A stretch of 64,000 nucleotides of DNA from Bacteroides sp. MSB163 (GCF_036416795.1 NZ_CP143867.1:1736001-1800000); one strand, 5' to 3'. Shown: positions 9,543-18,055, numbered from the stretch's first letter. The notes: generated from the sequence alone by a model not told the origin. Numbers and translations are program-made.

Positions 9543-10267
9543 TCGGGCTCTTGTTGACATGGATAGCGGGGTTTGAGGGGATGCCCATTCCTTATTCTCC
9601 TAAGTTGGACGATGGGATCACAGTGCTCCTGTTGTGCTGCTTTTTCATGTCAGCCTATGTATTGTCCCGTAGTCGCAAGTTCCTGGTGCAGTTGGTGAAG
9701 GACTTCCTCCTTAATCGTGAACGAACCAGCATCTTTGCCGCTACCACCGCTACGGATATGCGCTATATGTTGTTGCTGATTCTACAGACTTGTGTGTTGG
9801 CTTCTGTCTGTACTTTCAACTATTTTGTTGATGTCAGGCCAGAGTTGGGCGAACACGTCTCTCCTTACGTTTTGCTCGGGGCATATCTCGCACTGGCTTT
9901 GCTTTATCTTTTCTGGAAGTGGGTGACTTACTCTTTTCTGGGCTGGATTTTTTTTGACGCGAGTCGTACCGGTCTTTGGATGGAGTCCTATTCTACTCTA
10001 CTTTACTACCTTGGATTTACCTTTTTCCCGTTTGCTTTGTTCCTTGTTTACTTCGATTTAAGTCTTCAGGCAACTGTGATAATCGGTTTATTTTTGGTCT
10101 TTTTTACTAAAATATTGATGTTATATAAGTGGATAAAGCTTTTTTGTGGCAATTTATATGGCATTTTGCTTTTAATTTTGTACTTTTGTGCCCTTGAAAT
10201 CATACCTTGTTTTATCATGTATCGAGGTGTGTTACAACTAAATGATTATTTGATAATAAATTTTTAG
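9539..10267 (+). CDS. DUF4271 polytopic membrane protein
   Basis: 242 residues with about six hydrophobic segments (for example VLLLCCFFMSAYVLS, LLLILQTCVLASVCTF, LGAYLALALLYLFW). It matches the DUF4271 family, which in Bacteroidota often precedes the uroporphyrinogen-III synthase gene, as here. Function is unknown. The start codon lies inside the 4-bp overlap with the LOG-family gene, and hemD follows after 4 bp, giving a three-gene unit. Confidence 0.85.
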   Translation: MIGLLLTWIAGFEGMPIPYSPKLDDGITVLLLCCFFMSAYVLSRSRKFLVQLVKDFLLNRERTSIFAATTATDMRYMLLLILQTCVLASVCTFNYFVDVRPELGEHVSPYVLLGAYLALALLYLFWKWVTYSFLGWIFFDASRTGLWMESYSTLLYYLGFTFFPFALFLVYFDLSLQATVIIGLFLVFFTKILMLYKWIKLFCGNLYGILLLILYFCALEIIPCFIMYRGVLQLNDYLIINF

Positions 10268-10271
10268 GACG

Positions 10272-11024
10272 TTGAAAATTAAGAAAGTACTTGTGTCGCA
10301 GCCGAAACCGGCATCAGAGAAATCTCCTTACTACGACATCGCCCAGAAGTACGGTGTGAAAATTGATTTTCGCCCGTTTATTAAGGTGGAAAGTGTATCT
10401 GCTAAAGAATTCAGACAGCAGAAAGTGTCTATCCTGGATTACACAGCAGTTATCTTCACATCGCGTCATGCTATTGACCATTTCTTCCACCTGTGTACAG
10501 AATTGCGTGTAACCATACCGGAAACTATGAAGTATTTCTGTGTGACAGAAGCTGTTGCATTGTACATCCAAAAGTATGTGCAATACCGCAAACGTAAGAT
10601 CTTCTTTGGAAATACCGGAAAGTTTGAAGACTTGTTGCCTTCTATTGTTAAGCACAAGACCGAAAAGTATCTGGTTCCGATGTCGGATGTACATACGGAT
10701 GAGATTAAGAATCTCTTGGATAAAAACAAGATACAGAACGCGGAAGCTGTCATGTATCGCACTGTAAGTAATGATTTTACTTCAGAAGAAGAGTTTGATT
10801 ATGATATGTTGGTGTTCTTTAGCCCTGCTGGAGTGACTTCTTTGAAGAAGAACTTCCCGAACTTCCAACAAGGCGATATTAAAATTGGTACCTTTGGCTC
10901 TACTACCGCGCAGGCCATACGTGATGCCGGACTCCGCCTCGACTTGGAAGCTCCCAGTGTACAGGCGCCTTCTATGACGGCTGCGCTGGATATGTTCATC
11001 AAGGAGAATAACAAAGGAAAATAA
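10272..11024 (+). CDS. hemD: Uroporphyrinogen-III synthase
   Basis: 250-residue HemD-fold protein with two Rossmann-like lobes. It cyclises hydroxymethylbilane to uroporphyrinogen III in tetrapyrrole synthesis. Supporting segments: VLVSQPKP at the N-terminus, YTAVIFTSRHAIDHFF (about 60), DMLVFFSPAGVTSLKKNF (about 180) and GTFGSTTAQAIRDAGL (about 210). The protein starts at a TTG (10272), four bases after the DUF4271 stop; no better ATG is in frame nearby. Many Bacteroides lack a complete de novo heme pathway, so the gene may serve partial tetrapyrrole metabolism (inference). Confidence 0.9.
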   Translation: MKIKKVLVSQPKPASEKSPYYDIAQKYGVKIDFRPFIKVESVSAKEFRQQKVSILDYTAVIFTSRHAIDHFFHLCTELRVTIPETMKYFCVTEAVALYIQKYVQYRKRKIFFGNTGKFEDLLPSIVKHKTEKYLVPMSDVHTDEIKNLLDKNKIQNAEAVMYRTVSNDFTSEEEFDYDMLVFFSPAGVTSLKKNFPNFQQGDIKIGTFGSTTAQAIRDAGLRLDLEAPSVQAPSMTAALDMFIKENNKGK

Positions 11025-11029
11025 TTTTA

Positions 11030-11158
11030 GAGTTACGAGCTACAAGCTACGGGCTACAAGTGTCATGCGGAAGCAGTATGCCATTTACAGCTTAAACTTG
11101 TAGCTCGTAACTTATTTACTGCGAACTACTTGTAGCTCGTAGCTTGTAACTCATAACT
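11030..11158. repeat. Intergenic long inverted repeat (ACGAGCTACAAG-type arms)
   Basis: Left arm 11030-11062 contains ACGAGCTACAAG and GGGCTACAAG. Complementary arms recur at 11094-11111 and 11127-11158. The arms are built of near-repeats of a 7-10 base word. The same arm family is present at 38777-38857. It fills the gap between hemD and rnpA and could act as a hairpin in the intercistronic RNA. Confidence 0.8.
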
Positions 11159-11162
11159 AAGA

Positions 11163-11615
11163 ATGCTTAATACCCTGCACAAGTCCGAAAGACTGGATAA
11201 GAAGAAAGTCATCGACAAGATGTTTTCAGGCGGCGCACGTTCGTTTTCCGTCTTTCCTTTGCGTGTGGTATATCTGCCGGTAGAGGAGTTGGAAGCGCCT
11301 GTTTCCATACTTGTCAGTGTATCAAAGCGTCGTTTTAAACGTGCGGTAAAGCGTAACCGTGTAAAACGCCAGATACGTGAGGCGTACCGGAAAAATAAGC
11401 ATGGATTATCGCAGACGCTTCAGGATGAAGGACGGCAACTTGCTGTGGCTTTCATTTATCTTTCCGACCGGTTAGTCGATTCGGTGGAGATAGAGGAAAG
11501 GATGAAGGTTGCGCTGGCACGTATCACGGAGAAGGTATTGGCGGATGTTGCCGTTCAGAAAGCCGGAGAAAATGCTGCGTCTGCTGAGAAAACCGGTAGT
11601 GCGGGGCAGTCATGA
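11163..11615 (+). CDS. rnpA: Ribonuclease P protein component
   Basis: 150-residue basic protein, the protein cofactor of RNase P for tRNA 5' maturation. The RNR motif is clear: SVSKRRFKRAVKRNRVKRQI (about 56-75), preceded by FPLRVVYLPVE. The family is usually about 110-130 residues; here a C-terminal Ala-rich tail (VAVQKAGENAASAEKTGSAGQS region) extends it. The stop overlaps the yidD start by 4 bp (ATGA), the usual rnpA-yidD arrangement. The ATG at 11163 directly follows the repeat element at 11030-11158. Confidence 0.96.
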   Translation: MLNTLHKSERLDKKKVIDKMFSGGARSFSVFPLRVVYLPVEELEAPVSILVSVSKRRFKRAVKRNRVKRQIREAYRKNKHGLSQTLQDEGRQLAVAFIYLSDRLVDSVEIEERMKVALARITEKVLADVAVQKAGENAASAEKTGSAGQS

Positions 11616-11833
11616 AAAAGCTGCTTTCATACTTGCTGTTGCTTCCCATCTATTTCTATCAGAAGTGTATTTCGCCTCTGACTTCCCCTTCATGTCGTTT
11701 CACTCCTACCTGTTCACAATATGCCGTTGAAGCGATAAAGAAATATGGACCATTCAAAGGGTTGTATCTGGCAATCCGGCGTATTTTGCGCTGCCACCCC
11801 TGGGGAGGTTCCGGATATGATCCCGTTCCATAA
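11612..11833 (+). CDS. yidD: Membrane protein insertion efficiency factor YidD
   Basis: 73 residues, the normal length. Family marks: YQKCISPL, CRFTPTCSQYAVEAIKKYG and RILRCHPWGGSGYDPVP. It aids insertion of inner-membrane proteins and is encoded next to rnpA in most bacteria; here it overlaps rnpA by 4 bp. The yidC gene usually nearby in other phyla is not in the window. Confidence 0.96.
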   Translation: MKKLLSYLLLLPIYFYQKCISPLTSPSCRFTPTCSQYAVEAIKKYGPFKGLYLAIRRILRCHPWGGSGYDPVP

Positions 11834-11856
11834 AAACTATTTCCTGTACTATTCGT

Positions 11857-12501
11857 ATGATAATTCCTGTTGATATACATACACATAGGCGGCCACAAGT
11901 GCCCGGAACGGCTATTGTGAACTGTTTCCCTGAATCGTTTGTTCCGCAAACGAAAGGCTGGTATTCTGTGGGAATACATCCATGGTATATCGCTTCTTTC
12001 GTAGCTTCCCTAAATGACAGTAAGGCCCGTTTTGAAGAATTACTGGACCATCCTCAGGTGTTGGCTGTGGGTGAGGCCGGATTGGATAAATTGACTGAAG
12101 CACCTTTAGCTTTGCAGATAGAAGTGTTTGAATATCAGGCGCGCCTGGCCGAAGAGGCGGATAAGCCGTTAATTATTCATCTGGTGAAAGCGGTAGATGA
12201 ACTTCTGAAATTGAAACAGAAGATACGACCGGTGAAACCGTGGATTATTCACGGTTTTCGTGGAAAAGCGGCTCTTGCAGAAGAATATCTCCGACATGGT
12301 TTCTATCTTTCTTTCGGGGAGAAATATCAGGAGGAAGCGTTGTGCATAATGCCGTCTGAACGGTTGTTTATCGAGACGGATGAAAGCACGACATCTGTCG
12401 ATGTGCTTTATGAACGGGCGGCTATTCTCCGTAAAACTCCTCTTGAAGAGCTCAGAAGAACGATTCGTAAGAATGTGAGCGAAATCTTTTTTAGGCGATA
12501 A
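11857..12501 (+). CDS. TatD-family metal-dependent hydrolase
   Basis: 214-residue TIM-barrel deoxyribonuclease/hydrolase of the TatD family, somewhat shorter than the usual 250-260. Metal ligands: DIHTHR (about 5-10), GEAGLDK (Glu near 73), LIIHLVKA (His near 108), WIIHGFRG (His near 130) and ETDESTT (Asp near 174). The conserved GLD is present but the following tyrosine-rich loop is reduced, so this is a short Bacteroidota subtype. It follows yidD by 23 bp and is probably cotranscribed. Confidence 0.88.
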   Translation: MIIPVDIHTHRRPQVPGTAIVNCFPESFVPQTKGWYSVGIHPWYIASFVASLNDSKARFEELLDHPQVLAVGEAGLDKLTEAPLALQIEVFEYQARLAEEADKPLIIHLVKAVDELLKLKQKIRPVKPWIIHGFRGKAALAEEYLRHGFYLSFGEKYQEEALCIMPSERLFIETDESTTSVDVLYERAAILRKTPLEELRRTIRKNVSEIFFRR

Positions 12502-12504
12502 GAG

Positions 12505-12535
12505 TTGTTAGTTCAGATAAAGAGTCGTACTTTTG
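12505..12535 (+). promoter_or_regulatory. tyrS promoter
   Basis: TTG at 12505-12507, a 20-bp spacer and TACTTTTG at 12528-12535 match the Bacteroides sigma-ABfr pattern. The box lies 42 bp upstream of the tyrS ATG. Confidence 0.7.
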
Positions 12536-12577
12536 CAATTACAAAGTATATCAAATATTTAAATAGTTAATCATTCG

Positions 12578-13870
12578 ATGAATTTTGTAGAAGAATTGAG
12601 ATGGCGTGGCATGCTCCACGATATGATGCCTGGTACGGAAGAACTTCTGGCTAAGGAACAAGTGACCGCATACATAGGTTTTGACCCTACGGCGGATTCA
12701 TTGCACATTGGACATCTTTGCAGTGTAATGATACTGCGTCATTTCCAACGTTGCGGACACAAGCCGATGGCACTGATCGGTGGTGCTACGGGTATGATTG
12801 GTGACCCTTCCGGCAAGTCGGCAGAGCGTAATCTGCTTACAGAAGAAATTCTGCAACGCAATCTGGATGGTATGAAGAAGCAGTTGAGCAAGTTTCTGGA
12901 TTTCGAATCCGATGCTCCTAACCGTGCAGAATTGGTGAATAACTATGACTGGATGAAGAACTTCACTTTCCTTGACTTTGCCCGTGAAGTAGGTAAGCAT
13001 ATTACTGTGAACTACATGATGGCGAAAGATTCTGTAAAGAAGCGTCTGAACGGTGAAGCTCGTGACGGTCTGTCTTTCACGGAATTCACTTATCAGCTGT
13101 TGCAAGGCTACGACTTCCTGCATCTGTATGAAACCAAAGGTTGCAAACTGCAAATGGGTGGTTCCGACCAATGGGGTAACATCACGACAGGTGCCGAATT
13201 GATTCGTCGTACAAATGGTGGCGAGGTTTTTGCGCTGACCAGTCCGCTGATAACGAAGGCTGACGGTGGTAAATTTGGCAAGACCGAATCCGGCAATATC
13301 TGGCTTGATCCCCGATATACTTCTCCGTATAAATTCTATCAGTTCTGGTTGAACGTGAGTGATGCTGATGCAGCACGCTACATCAAGATATTCACTTCCC
13401 TGTCAAGAGAGGAAATCGAAGCCCTGACGGCTGAGCATGAGGCTGCACCGCACTTGCGTGTTCTTCAGAAACGTCTGGCAAAAGAGGTGACTATTATGGT
13501 TCATTCCGAAGAAGACTATAATGCAGCGGTGGATGCATCTAATATCCTGTTCGGCAATGCAACTTCCGAAGCTTTGAAGAAGTTGGATGAAGATACCCTT
13601 CTGGCCGTATTCGAAGGCGTTCCTCTGTTTGAGGTTTCCAAGGATGCTGTGTCTGCCGGTGTGAAGGCTGTTGATCTGTTCACAGACAATGCAGCCGTAT
13701 TTGCTTCCAAAGGTGAGATGCGTAAATTGGTGCAAGGTGGCGGCGTTTCTCTCAATAAAGAGAAGCTGGAAGCCTTCGACCAAGTGATTACTTCTGCTGA
13801 CCTTTTGGATGAAAAATATCTGCTTGTGCAGCGCGGAAAGAAGAATTACTACCTGATTATAGCTAAATAA
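12578..13870 (+). CDS. tyrS: Tyrosyl-tRNA synthetase
   Basis: 430-residue class I synthetase charging tRNA-Tyr. The HIGH motif is residues 43-46 (SLHIGHLC). The KMSKS-equivalent loop is KFGKT (in ADGGKFGKTESG, about 229-240), the usual bacterial TyrRS variant. The tRNA/tyrosine-binding segment is QLLQGYDFLHLY, with GGSDQWGNI after it. An S4-like RNA-binding domain lies at the C-terminus (about 365-430, MRKLVQGGGVSLNKEKL). Full length, with its own promoter (12505-12535) and a hairpin after the stop. Confidence 0.98.
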   Translation: MNFVEELRWRGMLHDMMPGTEELLAKEQVTAYIGFDPTADSLHIGHLCSVMILRHFQRCGHKPMALIGGATGMIGDPSGKSAERNLLTEEILQRNLDGMKKQLSKFLDFESDAPNRAELVNNYDWMKNFTFLDFAREVGKHITVNYMMAKDSVKKRLNGEARDGLSFTEFTYQLLQGYDFLHLYETKGCKLQMGGSDQWGNITTGAELIRRTNGGEVFALTSPLITKADGGKFGKTESGNIWLDPRYTSPYKFYQFWLNVSDADAARYIKIFTSLSREEIEALTAEHEAAPHLRVLQKRLAKEVTIMVHSEEDYNAAVDASNILFGNATSEALKKLDEDTLLAVFEGVPLFEVSKDAVSAGVKAVDLFTDNAAVFASKGEMRKLVQGGGVSLNKEKLEAFDQVITSADLLDEKYLLVQRGKKNYYLIIAK

Positions 13871-13898
13871 AAGGCTAATTAGGGGTAAATAAGAAAAA

Positions 13899-13930
13899 AT
13901 GCCCCGAAATATTTGGATATTTCGGGGCAT
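13899..13930 (+). terminator. Hairpin after tyrS
   Basis: Perfect 14-bp stem (13899-13912 with 13917-13930) and a TTGG loop. The downstream plus-strand tract is only moderately T-rich. The loop and right arm also form part of the tRNA-Gln promoter region. Confidence 0.75.
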
Positions 13931-13943
13931 ACTTCTATCTTTG
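13912..13943 (+). promoter_or_regulatory. tRNA-Gln promoter overlapping the tyrS hairpin
   Basis: TTTG at 13912-13915, exactly 20 bp, then TATCTTTG at 13936-13943: a full match to the Bacteroides consensus. The -33 box is the loop region of the tyrS terminator hairpin. The tRNA begins 31 bp after the -7 box. Confidence 0.8.
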
Positions 13944-13973
13944 CACCGCTTTTTAACAGAAAGCGCATAAGTT

Positions 13974-14044
13974 TGGACTATGGTGTAATGGTAGCACAAC
14001 AGGTTTTGGTTCTGTTTGTCCAAGTTCGAATCTTGGTAGTCCAA
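13974..14044 (+). tRNA. tRNA-Gln (anticodon TTG)
   Basis: A cloverleaf of 71 bases. The acceptor stem is TGGACTA (13974-13980) with TAGTCCA (14037-14043). The D stem is GTGT/GCAC (13983-13986, 13994-13997). The anticodon stem is 13999-14003 with 14011-14015, and the loop TTTTGGT gives anticodon TTG at 14006-14008. The T arm carries GTTCGAATC. CCA is not encoded. A 12-bp terminator hairpin follows. Confidence 0.95.
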
Positions 14045-14048
14045 CTCA

Positions 14049-14086
14049 AAGAAAGCCTTGGAAGAGAAATCTTTCAAGGCTTTCTT
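14049..14086 (+). terminator. Terminator of tRNA-Gln
   Basis: AAGAAAGCCTTG (14049-14060) pairs perfectly with CAAGGCTTTCTT (14075-14086), and a pyrimidine-rich stretch follows. It lies 5 bp after the tRNA 3' end. Confidence 0.85.
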
Positions 14087-14216
14087 CTTAATATAATCGT
14101 CCTGATAGATCTTTTTTCTGTATTATTTTCTGTTAAAGAACTTCTATTTTCTTCCATTTGAACAATATTACTATATAATTGGTACAAAAACACAATGTTT
14201 CTCCATTTTCTTTTGC

Positions 14217-14224
14217 TACATTTG
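14217..14224 (+). promoter_or_regulatory. Probable -7 box for kduI
   Basis: TACATTTG fits TAnnTTTG and lies 65 bp before the kduI ATG. No strong -33 element at the right spacing, which could mean activator dependence (inference). Confidence 0.55.
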
Positions 14225-14289
14225 CATCGTGTACGTAAACGAAGTATGCCAATAACCGATTATTATCAACTTTAAAACGTAATAGAATT

Positions 14290-15132
14290 ATGAAAACGAA
14301 CTATGAAATTCGCTATGCAGCGCATCCCGAAGACGCGAAAAGTTATGATACCAAGCGTATCCGTCGTGATTTTCTAATCGAAAAAGTCTTCTCTGCTAAC
14401 GAAGTAAATATGGTATATTCCATGTACGACCGTATGGTTGTAGGTGGTGCAATGCCTGTGGGCGAAGTGTTGAAACTGGAAGCTATTGATCCGTTGAAGG
14501 CTCCTTTCTTCCTGACTCGTCGCGAAATGGGTATCTTTAATGTAGGCGGTCCCGGTGTGGTAAAAGCCGGTAACGCTGTATTCGAATTGGATTATAAGGA
14601 AGCTCTTTATCTGGGTTCGGGCGATCGTGAAGTAACTTTCGAAAGCAAGGATGAAAAGAATCCCGCCAAGTTCTACTTCAACTCACTGACTGCTCATCGC
14701 AACTATCCTGATAAGAAAGTGACGAAGGCTGATGCCGTAGTTGCTGAAATGGGTAGCCTGGAAGGTTCCAACCACCGTAATATAAATAAGATGTTGGTGA
14801 ATCAGGTATTGCCTACCTGCCAGTTGCAGATGGGGATGACGGAACTTGCTCCGGGTAGCGTATGGAATACGATGCCGGCACATGTGCACAGCCGTCGTAT
14901 GGAAGCTTACTTCTATTTTGAGGTACCCGAAGAACATGCAGTTTGCCACTTCATGGGCGAAGTTGACGAAACCCGCCACGTATGGATGAAGGGCGACCAG
15001 GCTGTATTGTCTCCCGAATGGTCTATCCACTCTGCTGCGGCTACTCATAATTATACCTTTATCTGGGGTATGGGTGGTGAAAACCTGGACTATGGAGATC
15101 AGGACTTCTCTTTGATTACCGACCTGAAGTAA
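14290..15132 (+). CDS. kduI: 5-dehydro-4-deoxy-D-glucuronate isomerase
   Basis: 280-residue cupin isomerase of the KduI family, full length. It converts 5-keto-4-deoxyuronate (from unsaturated uronates released by polysaccharide lyases) to 3-deoxy-D-glycero-2,5-hexodiulosonate. Family segments: EIRYAAHPEDAKSYDT at the N-terminus, GGAMPVGEVLKLE (about 55), and the metal-binding cupin stretch MPAHVHSRRMEAYFYFEVPE (about 197-216; His200, His202 and Glu207 are likely ligands). Next in the operon, after 70 bp, is kduD, which acts on its product. Context: catabolism of pectin or glycosaminoglycan fragments. Confidence 0.97.
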   Translation: MKTNYEIRYAAHPEDAKSYDTKRIRRDFLIEKVFSANEVNMVYSMYDRMVVGGAMPVGEVLKLEAIDPLKAPFFLTRREMGIFNVGGPGVVKAGNAVFELDYKEALYLGSGDREVTFESKDEKNPAKFYFNSLTAHRNYPDKKVTKADAVVAEMGSLEGSNHRNINKMLVNQVLPTCQLQMGMTELAPGSVWNTMPAHVHSRRMEAYFYFEVPEEHAVCHFMGEVDETRHVWMKGDQAVLSPEWSIHSAAATHNYTFIWGMGGENLDYGDQDFSLITDLK

Positions 15133-15202
15133 TAAATTGAGTAAACCGAGACTTTGAATCGTAATTAGAAACAAGTTATTAACAAACCTAAGTAAATAAA
15201 TT

Positions 15203-15997
15203 ATGGTAAACTTTTCATTAGAAGGCAAAGTGGCACTCGTAACCGGTGCTTCTTACGGAATTGGCTTCGCTCTGGCAACTGCCTATGCACAAGCCGGTGC
15301 AAAAATCGTGTTCAACGACATCAAACAAGAATTAGTAGACAAAGGCTTGGCTGCTTACAAAGCTGAAGGCATTGATGCTAAAGGTTATGTATGCGACGTG
15401 ACAAATGAAGAACAGGTGAACGCCATGGTTGCCCAGATTGAGAAAGAAGTGGGCGTGATTGATATTCTGGTGAATAATGCAGGTATCATCAAACGTATCC
15501 CGATGCACGAAATGAAAGCTTCTGAATTCCGTCAAGTGATCGACGTAGACTTGAACGCTCCGTTTATCGTATCCAAGGCTGTTATTCCTTCTATGATTAA
15601 GAAAGGTCACGGCAAGATTATCAACATCTGCTCTATGATGAGTGAGTTGGGCCGTGAGACCGTATCTGCTTATGCTGCTGCCAAGGGCGGATTGAAGATG
15701 CTGACTCGTAACATCGCTTCCGAGTACGGTGAATACAACATCCAGTGTAATGGTATCGGCCCGGGTTACATCGCTACTCCGCAGACTGCACCGCTTCGCG
15801 AAAAGCAAGCTGACGGTTCACGTCACCCGTTCGATGCATTTATTGTTGCTAAGACTCCGGCTGCACGTTGGGGTACTCCTGAAGATTTGATGGGTCCTGC
15901 CGTATTCCTGGCTTCCGACGCTTCTGACTTCGTAAACGGTCACGTACTCTACGTTGACGGTGGTATTCTGGCTTACATCGGTAAACAGCCTAAATAA
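15203..15997 (+). CDS. kduD: 2-dehydro-3-deoxy-D-gluconate 5-dehydrogenase (SDR family)
   Basis: 264-residue short-chain dehydrogenase reducing the 2,5-diketo product of KduI to 2-keto-3-deoxygluconate with NAD(P)H. The nucleotide-binding TGASYGIG is at residues 14-21, NNAG is near 90, and the catalytic pair is in SAYAAAKGG (Tyr/Lys about 160-164) with an upstream Ser in INICSMMSE. The YVDGG near the C-terminus is typical of this subgroup. Gluconate 5-dehydrogenase is the close alternative; adjacency to kduI favours KduD. Confidence 0.93.
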   Translation: MVNFSLEGKVALVTGASYGIGFALATAYAQAGAKIVFNDIKQELVDKGLAAYKAEGIDAKGYVCDVTNEEQVNAMVAQIEKEVGVIDILVNNAGIIKRIPMHEMKASEFRQVIDVDLNAPFIVSKAVIPSMIKKGHGKIINICSMMSELGRETVSAYAAAKGGLKMLTRNIASEYGEYNIQCNGIGPGYIATPQTAPLREKQADGSRHPFDAFIVAKTPAARWGTPEDLMGPAVFLASDASDFVNGHVLYVDGGILAYIGKQPK

Positions 15998-16011
15998 GTA
16001 TATTAACAGAT

Positions 16012-16058
16012 AATGGGAAATGGATAATTGATGCTGTCAGTTATCCATTTTTCCCATT
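16012..16058. repeat. Intergenic inverted repeat between kduD and the DUF4861 gene
   Basis: AATGGGAAATGGATAA (16012-16027) and TTATCCATTTTTCCCATT (16041-16058) are complementary apart from a 2-base insertion. Related AT-rich words continue to about 16108. Similar in style to the other arm-and-core elements in this window. Confidence 0.7.
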
Positions 16059-16112
16059 TTCTGTATCTTCATAATCATTATCCGTTTTTCAATTATCAAT
16101 TGATTAAGCAAT

Positions 16113-17357
16113 ATGAAAAAGTTATTCCTTTTATTGGCAACAGTATTCGTATGTTTTGCCTGCACCAACACTAAGGATGTAGTTACCGTAACGGTAAGCA
16201 ATCCTTTGGCAATGGAGCGTTCCAATGAAATGGTTGAGGTGGCTATGAGCGACATCGCCAACCAACTGAAACTGGCTGACACAGCACAGATTGTGGTTCT
16301 GAATGCTGACGGACAACAAGTCCCCTATCAGATTACTTATGATGAAAAAGTGATTTTCCCTGCAAGCGTAGCAGCTAACGGTACGGCTGTTTATACCATT
16401 CAGGCAGGTACGCCTGAAGCTTTTGCAGTAAAGGCTTGCGGTAAATATTATCCTGAACGTGTGGACGATGTTGCCTGGGAAAATGACCTGGTTGCTTTCC
16501 GTGCTTATGGTCCGGCTTTGCAAAAGACCGGCGAACGTGCTTTCGGTTATGATGTCTGGACGAAGTACAATACTACTGAGCCGGTTGTAGAAGCTCGTTA
16601 TGCAAGCGAATTGAACCCGGAGACCAAAGCTAAGATTGCTGAACTGAAGAAGACAGATCCGAAAGCTGCACAGGAATTATATAAATCAGTTTCTTATCAT
16701 GTAGACCATGGAAACGGTTTGGACTGCTATAAAGTAGGTCCTACGTTGGGTGGCGGTACTGCTGCTTTGATGCCTGACGGTGAAATCGTTTATCCGTATT
16801 GCTATGCTACACAGGATATCCTGGACAACGGTCCGTTGCGTTTCACTGTGAAGCTGGTTTACAATCCGCTGACTATCAAGGGCGACTCAACAGTGGTTGA
16901 AACACGTGTTATCACGCTGGATGCAGGCTCTCACTTGAATAAGACTGCAGTTTCTTTTGATAACCTGAAAGAGACTACTCCCGTGGCTACAGGTATCGTG
17001 TTGCACGAACCGGATGGTGCTGTTGTAGCTGATGCTGCTGCCGGCTATATCACTTATGTGGATCCTACGGACAATGTGAATAATAACAATGGTAAGATAT
17101 TCGTGGGTGCTGCTTTCCCGACTACGGTAAAGGAAGCTAAATCATTGCTCTTCCCTGAAAAGGAGAAGAACGAACTGCGTGGTGGTGCCGATGGTCATGT
17201 ATTGGCTATCAGCGATTACGAACCGGGTTCAGAGTATGTTTACTACTGGGGTGCTGCCTGGGACAAGGCTGACATCAAGACTCCGGAAGCATGGAATGCA
17301 TACATGGCAAACTATGCTCAGAAGGTACGCAACCCGTTGACGGTGACGGTTAAGTAA
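16113..17357 (+). CDS. DUF4861 family lipoprotein, probably in uronate/pectin catabolism
   Basis: 414 residues. Signal sequence with lipobox CFAC (Cys17), so probably membrane-anchored. The body matches the DUF4861 pattern: ERSNEMVEVAMSDIAN, RVDDVAWENDLVAFRAYGP, FGYDVWTKYN, YHVDHGNGLDCYKVGPTLGGG. The family is beta-rich, of unproven activity, and is often encoded in pectin-degradation loci. Its place after kduI and kduD supports a role in freeing or modifying an unsaturated uronate or rhamnosyl intermediate (inference). A bidirectional terminator follows at 17371-17422. Confidence 0.85.
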   Translation: MKKLFLLLATVFVCFACTNTKDVVTVTVSNPLAMERSNEMVEVAMSDIANQLKLADTAQIVVLNADGQQVPYQITYDEKVIFPASVAANGTAVYTIQAGTPEAFAVKACGKYYPERVDDVAWENDLVAFRAYGPALQKTGERAFGYDVWTKYNTTEPVVEARYASELNPETKAKIAELKKTDPKAAQELYKSVSYHVDHGNGLDCYKVGPTLGGGTAALMPDGEIVYPYCYATQDILDNGPLRFTVKLVYNPLTIKGDSTVVETRVITLDAGSHLNKTAVSFDNLKETTPVATGIVLHEPDGAVVADAAAGYITYVDPTDNVNNNNGKIFVGAAFPTTVKEAKSLLFPEKEKNELRGGADGHVLAISDYEPGSEYVYYWGAAWDKADIKTPEAWNAYMANYAQKVRNPLTVTVK

Positions 17358-17370
17358 TTGATGCTGTTAT

Positions 17371-17422
17371 AGAATAAAAATACCCTCCGAATACAAAAAT
17401 ATTCGGAGGGTATTTTTATTCT
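17371..17422. terminator. Bidirectional terminator
   Basis: Perfect 23-bp stem (17371-17393 with 17400-17422) and a 6-base loop. The arms carry A-rich and T-rich ends, so it can stop both the DUF4861 transcript (plus) and the deacetylase transcript (minus). Confidence 0.92.
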
Positions 17423-17440
17423 ATAATTATTTGATTAGGA

Positions 17441-18055
17441 TTACAATAGTTTAAACTCGTATCCCTCCTCTTCCAAAAAATCCAATGCCCGCGGCAGTGC
17501 ATATTGTAGGTTGCCGTTATTCCAGGACTTTAGCGAGTCGTGGAAAGTGATAATAGACCCGTTCCGTGCATACCTCATCACATTGGCAAGTACTTGCGGC
17601 CCACGCAGTTTCTTACTGTAGTCACGCGTCACCAAATCCCACATCACTATCTTATAATGCCGTTTCAAAGTGAAATACTGTCCCCAGCGCATGTGACCGT
17701 GCGGTGGACGGAAGAGATCTGTTTTCATCAGTTCATTCGCCTTGTCCGTATTGGCAAGATAATTGTCGGACAGATATTCGAACCCGCGAATATGATTGAA
17801 CGTATGGTTGCCGATGCGGTGGCCGCCATCTACTACCATTTGGAATACGTCGGGATGCTTGCGTATATTGTCTCCCACCATGAAGAAGGTGGCTTTGATG
17901 TCATGTTTATCCAATAATTCAAGTACCCATGGGGTTACTTCGGGGATGGGACCATCATCAAAAGTCAGGTAGACGGATTTCTCGTTCGGATCCATTCGCC
18001 AGATGGCACCGGGATATAGCTTTCGGACAAACTCGGGAGGCTGTTCTATAAACAC
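17441..18055 (-). CDS. Polysaccharide deacetylase (NodB/CE4 family)
   Basis: 204-residue CE4 domain with no obvious signal peptide. Motif 1 is TFDDGP (about 32-37; catalytic base and first metal Asp). Motif 2 is GNHTFNH (about 82-88; metal His residues). Motif 3 is RPPHGHMRWG (about 116-125). Motif 4/5 is MWDLVTRDYS, and a late His appears in IITFHDS. The NodB domain is complete. Such enzymes de-N-acetylate peptidoglycan or surface polysaccharides; the substrate here is unknown. Single gene ending at the bidirectional terminator. Confidence 0.93.
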   Translation of the reverse strand: MFIEQPPEFVRKLYPGAIWRMDPNEKSVYLTFDDGPIPEVTPWVLELLDKHDIKATFFMVGDNIRKHPDVFQMVVDGGHRIGNHTFNHIRGFEYLSDNYLANTDKANELMKTDLFRPPHGHMRWGQYFTLKRHYKIVMWDLVTRDYSKKLRGPQVLANVMRYARNGSIITFHDSLKSWNNGNLQYALPRALDFLEEEGYEFKLL

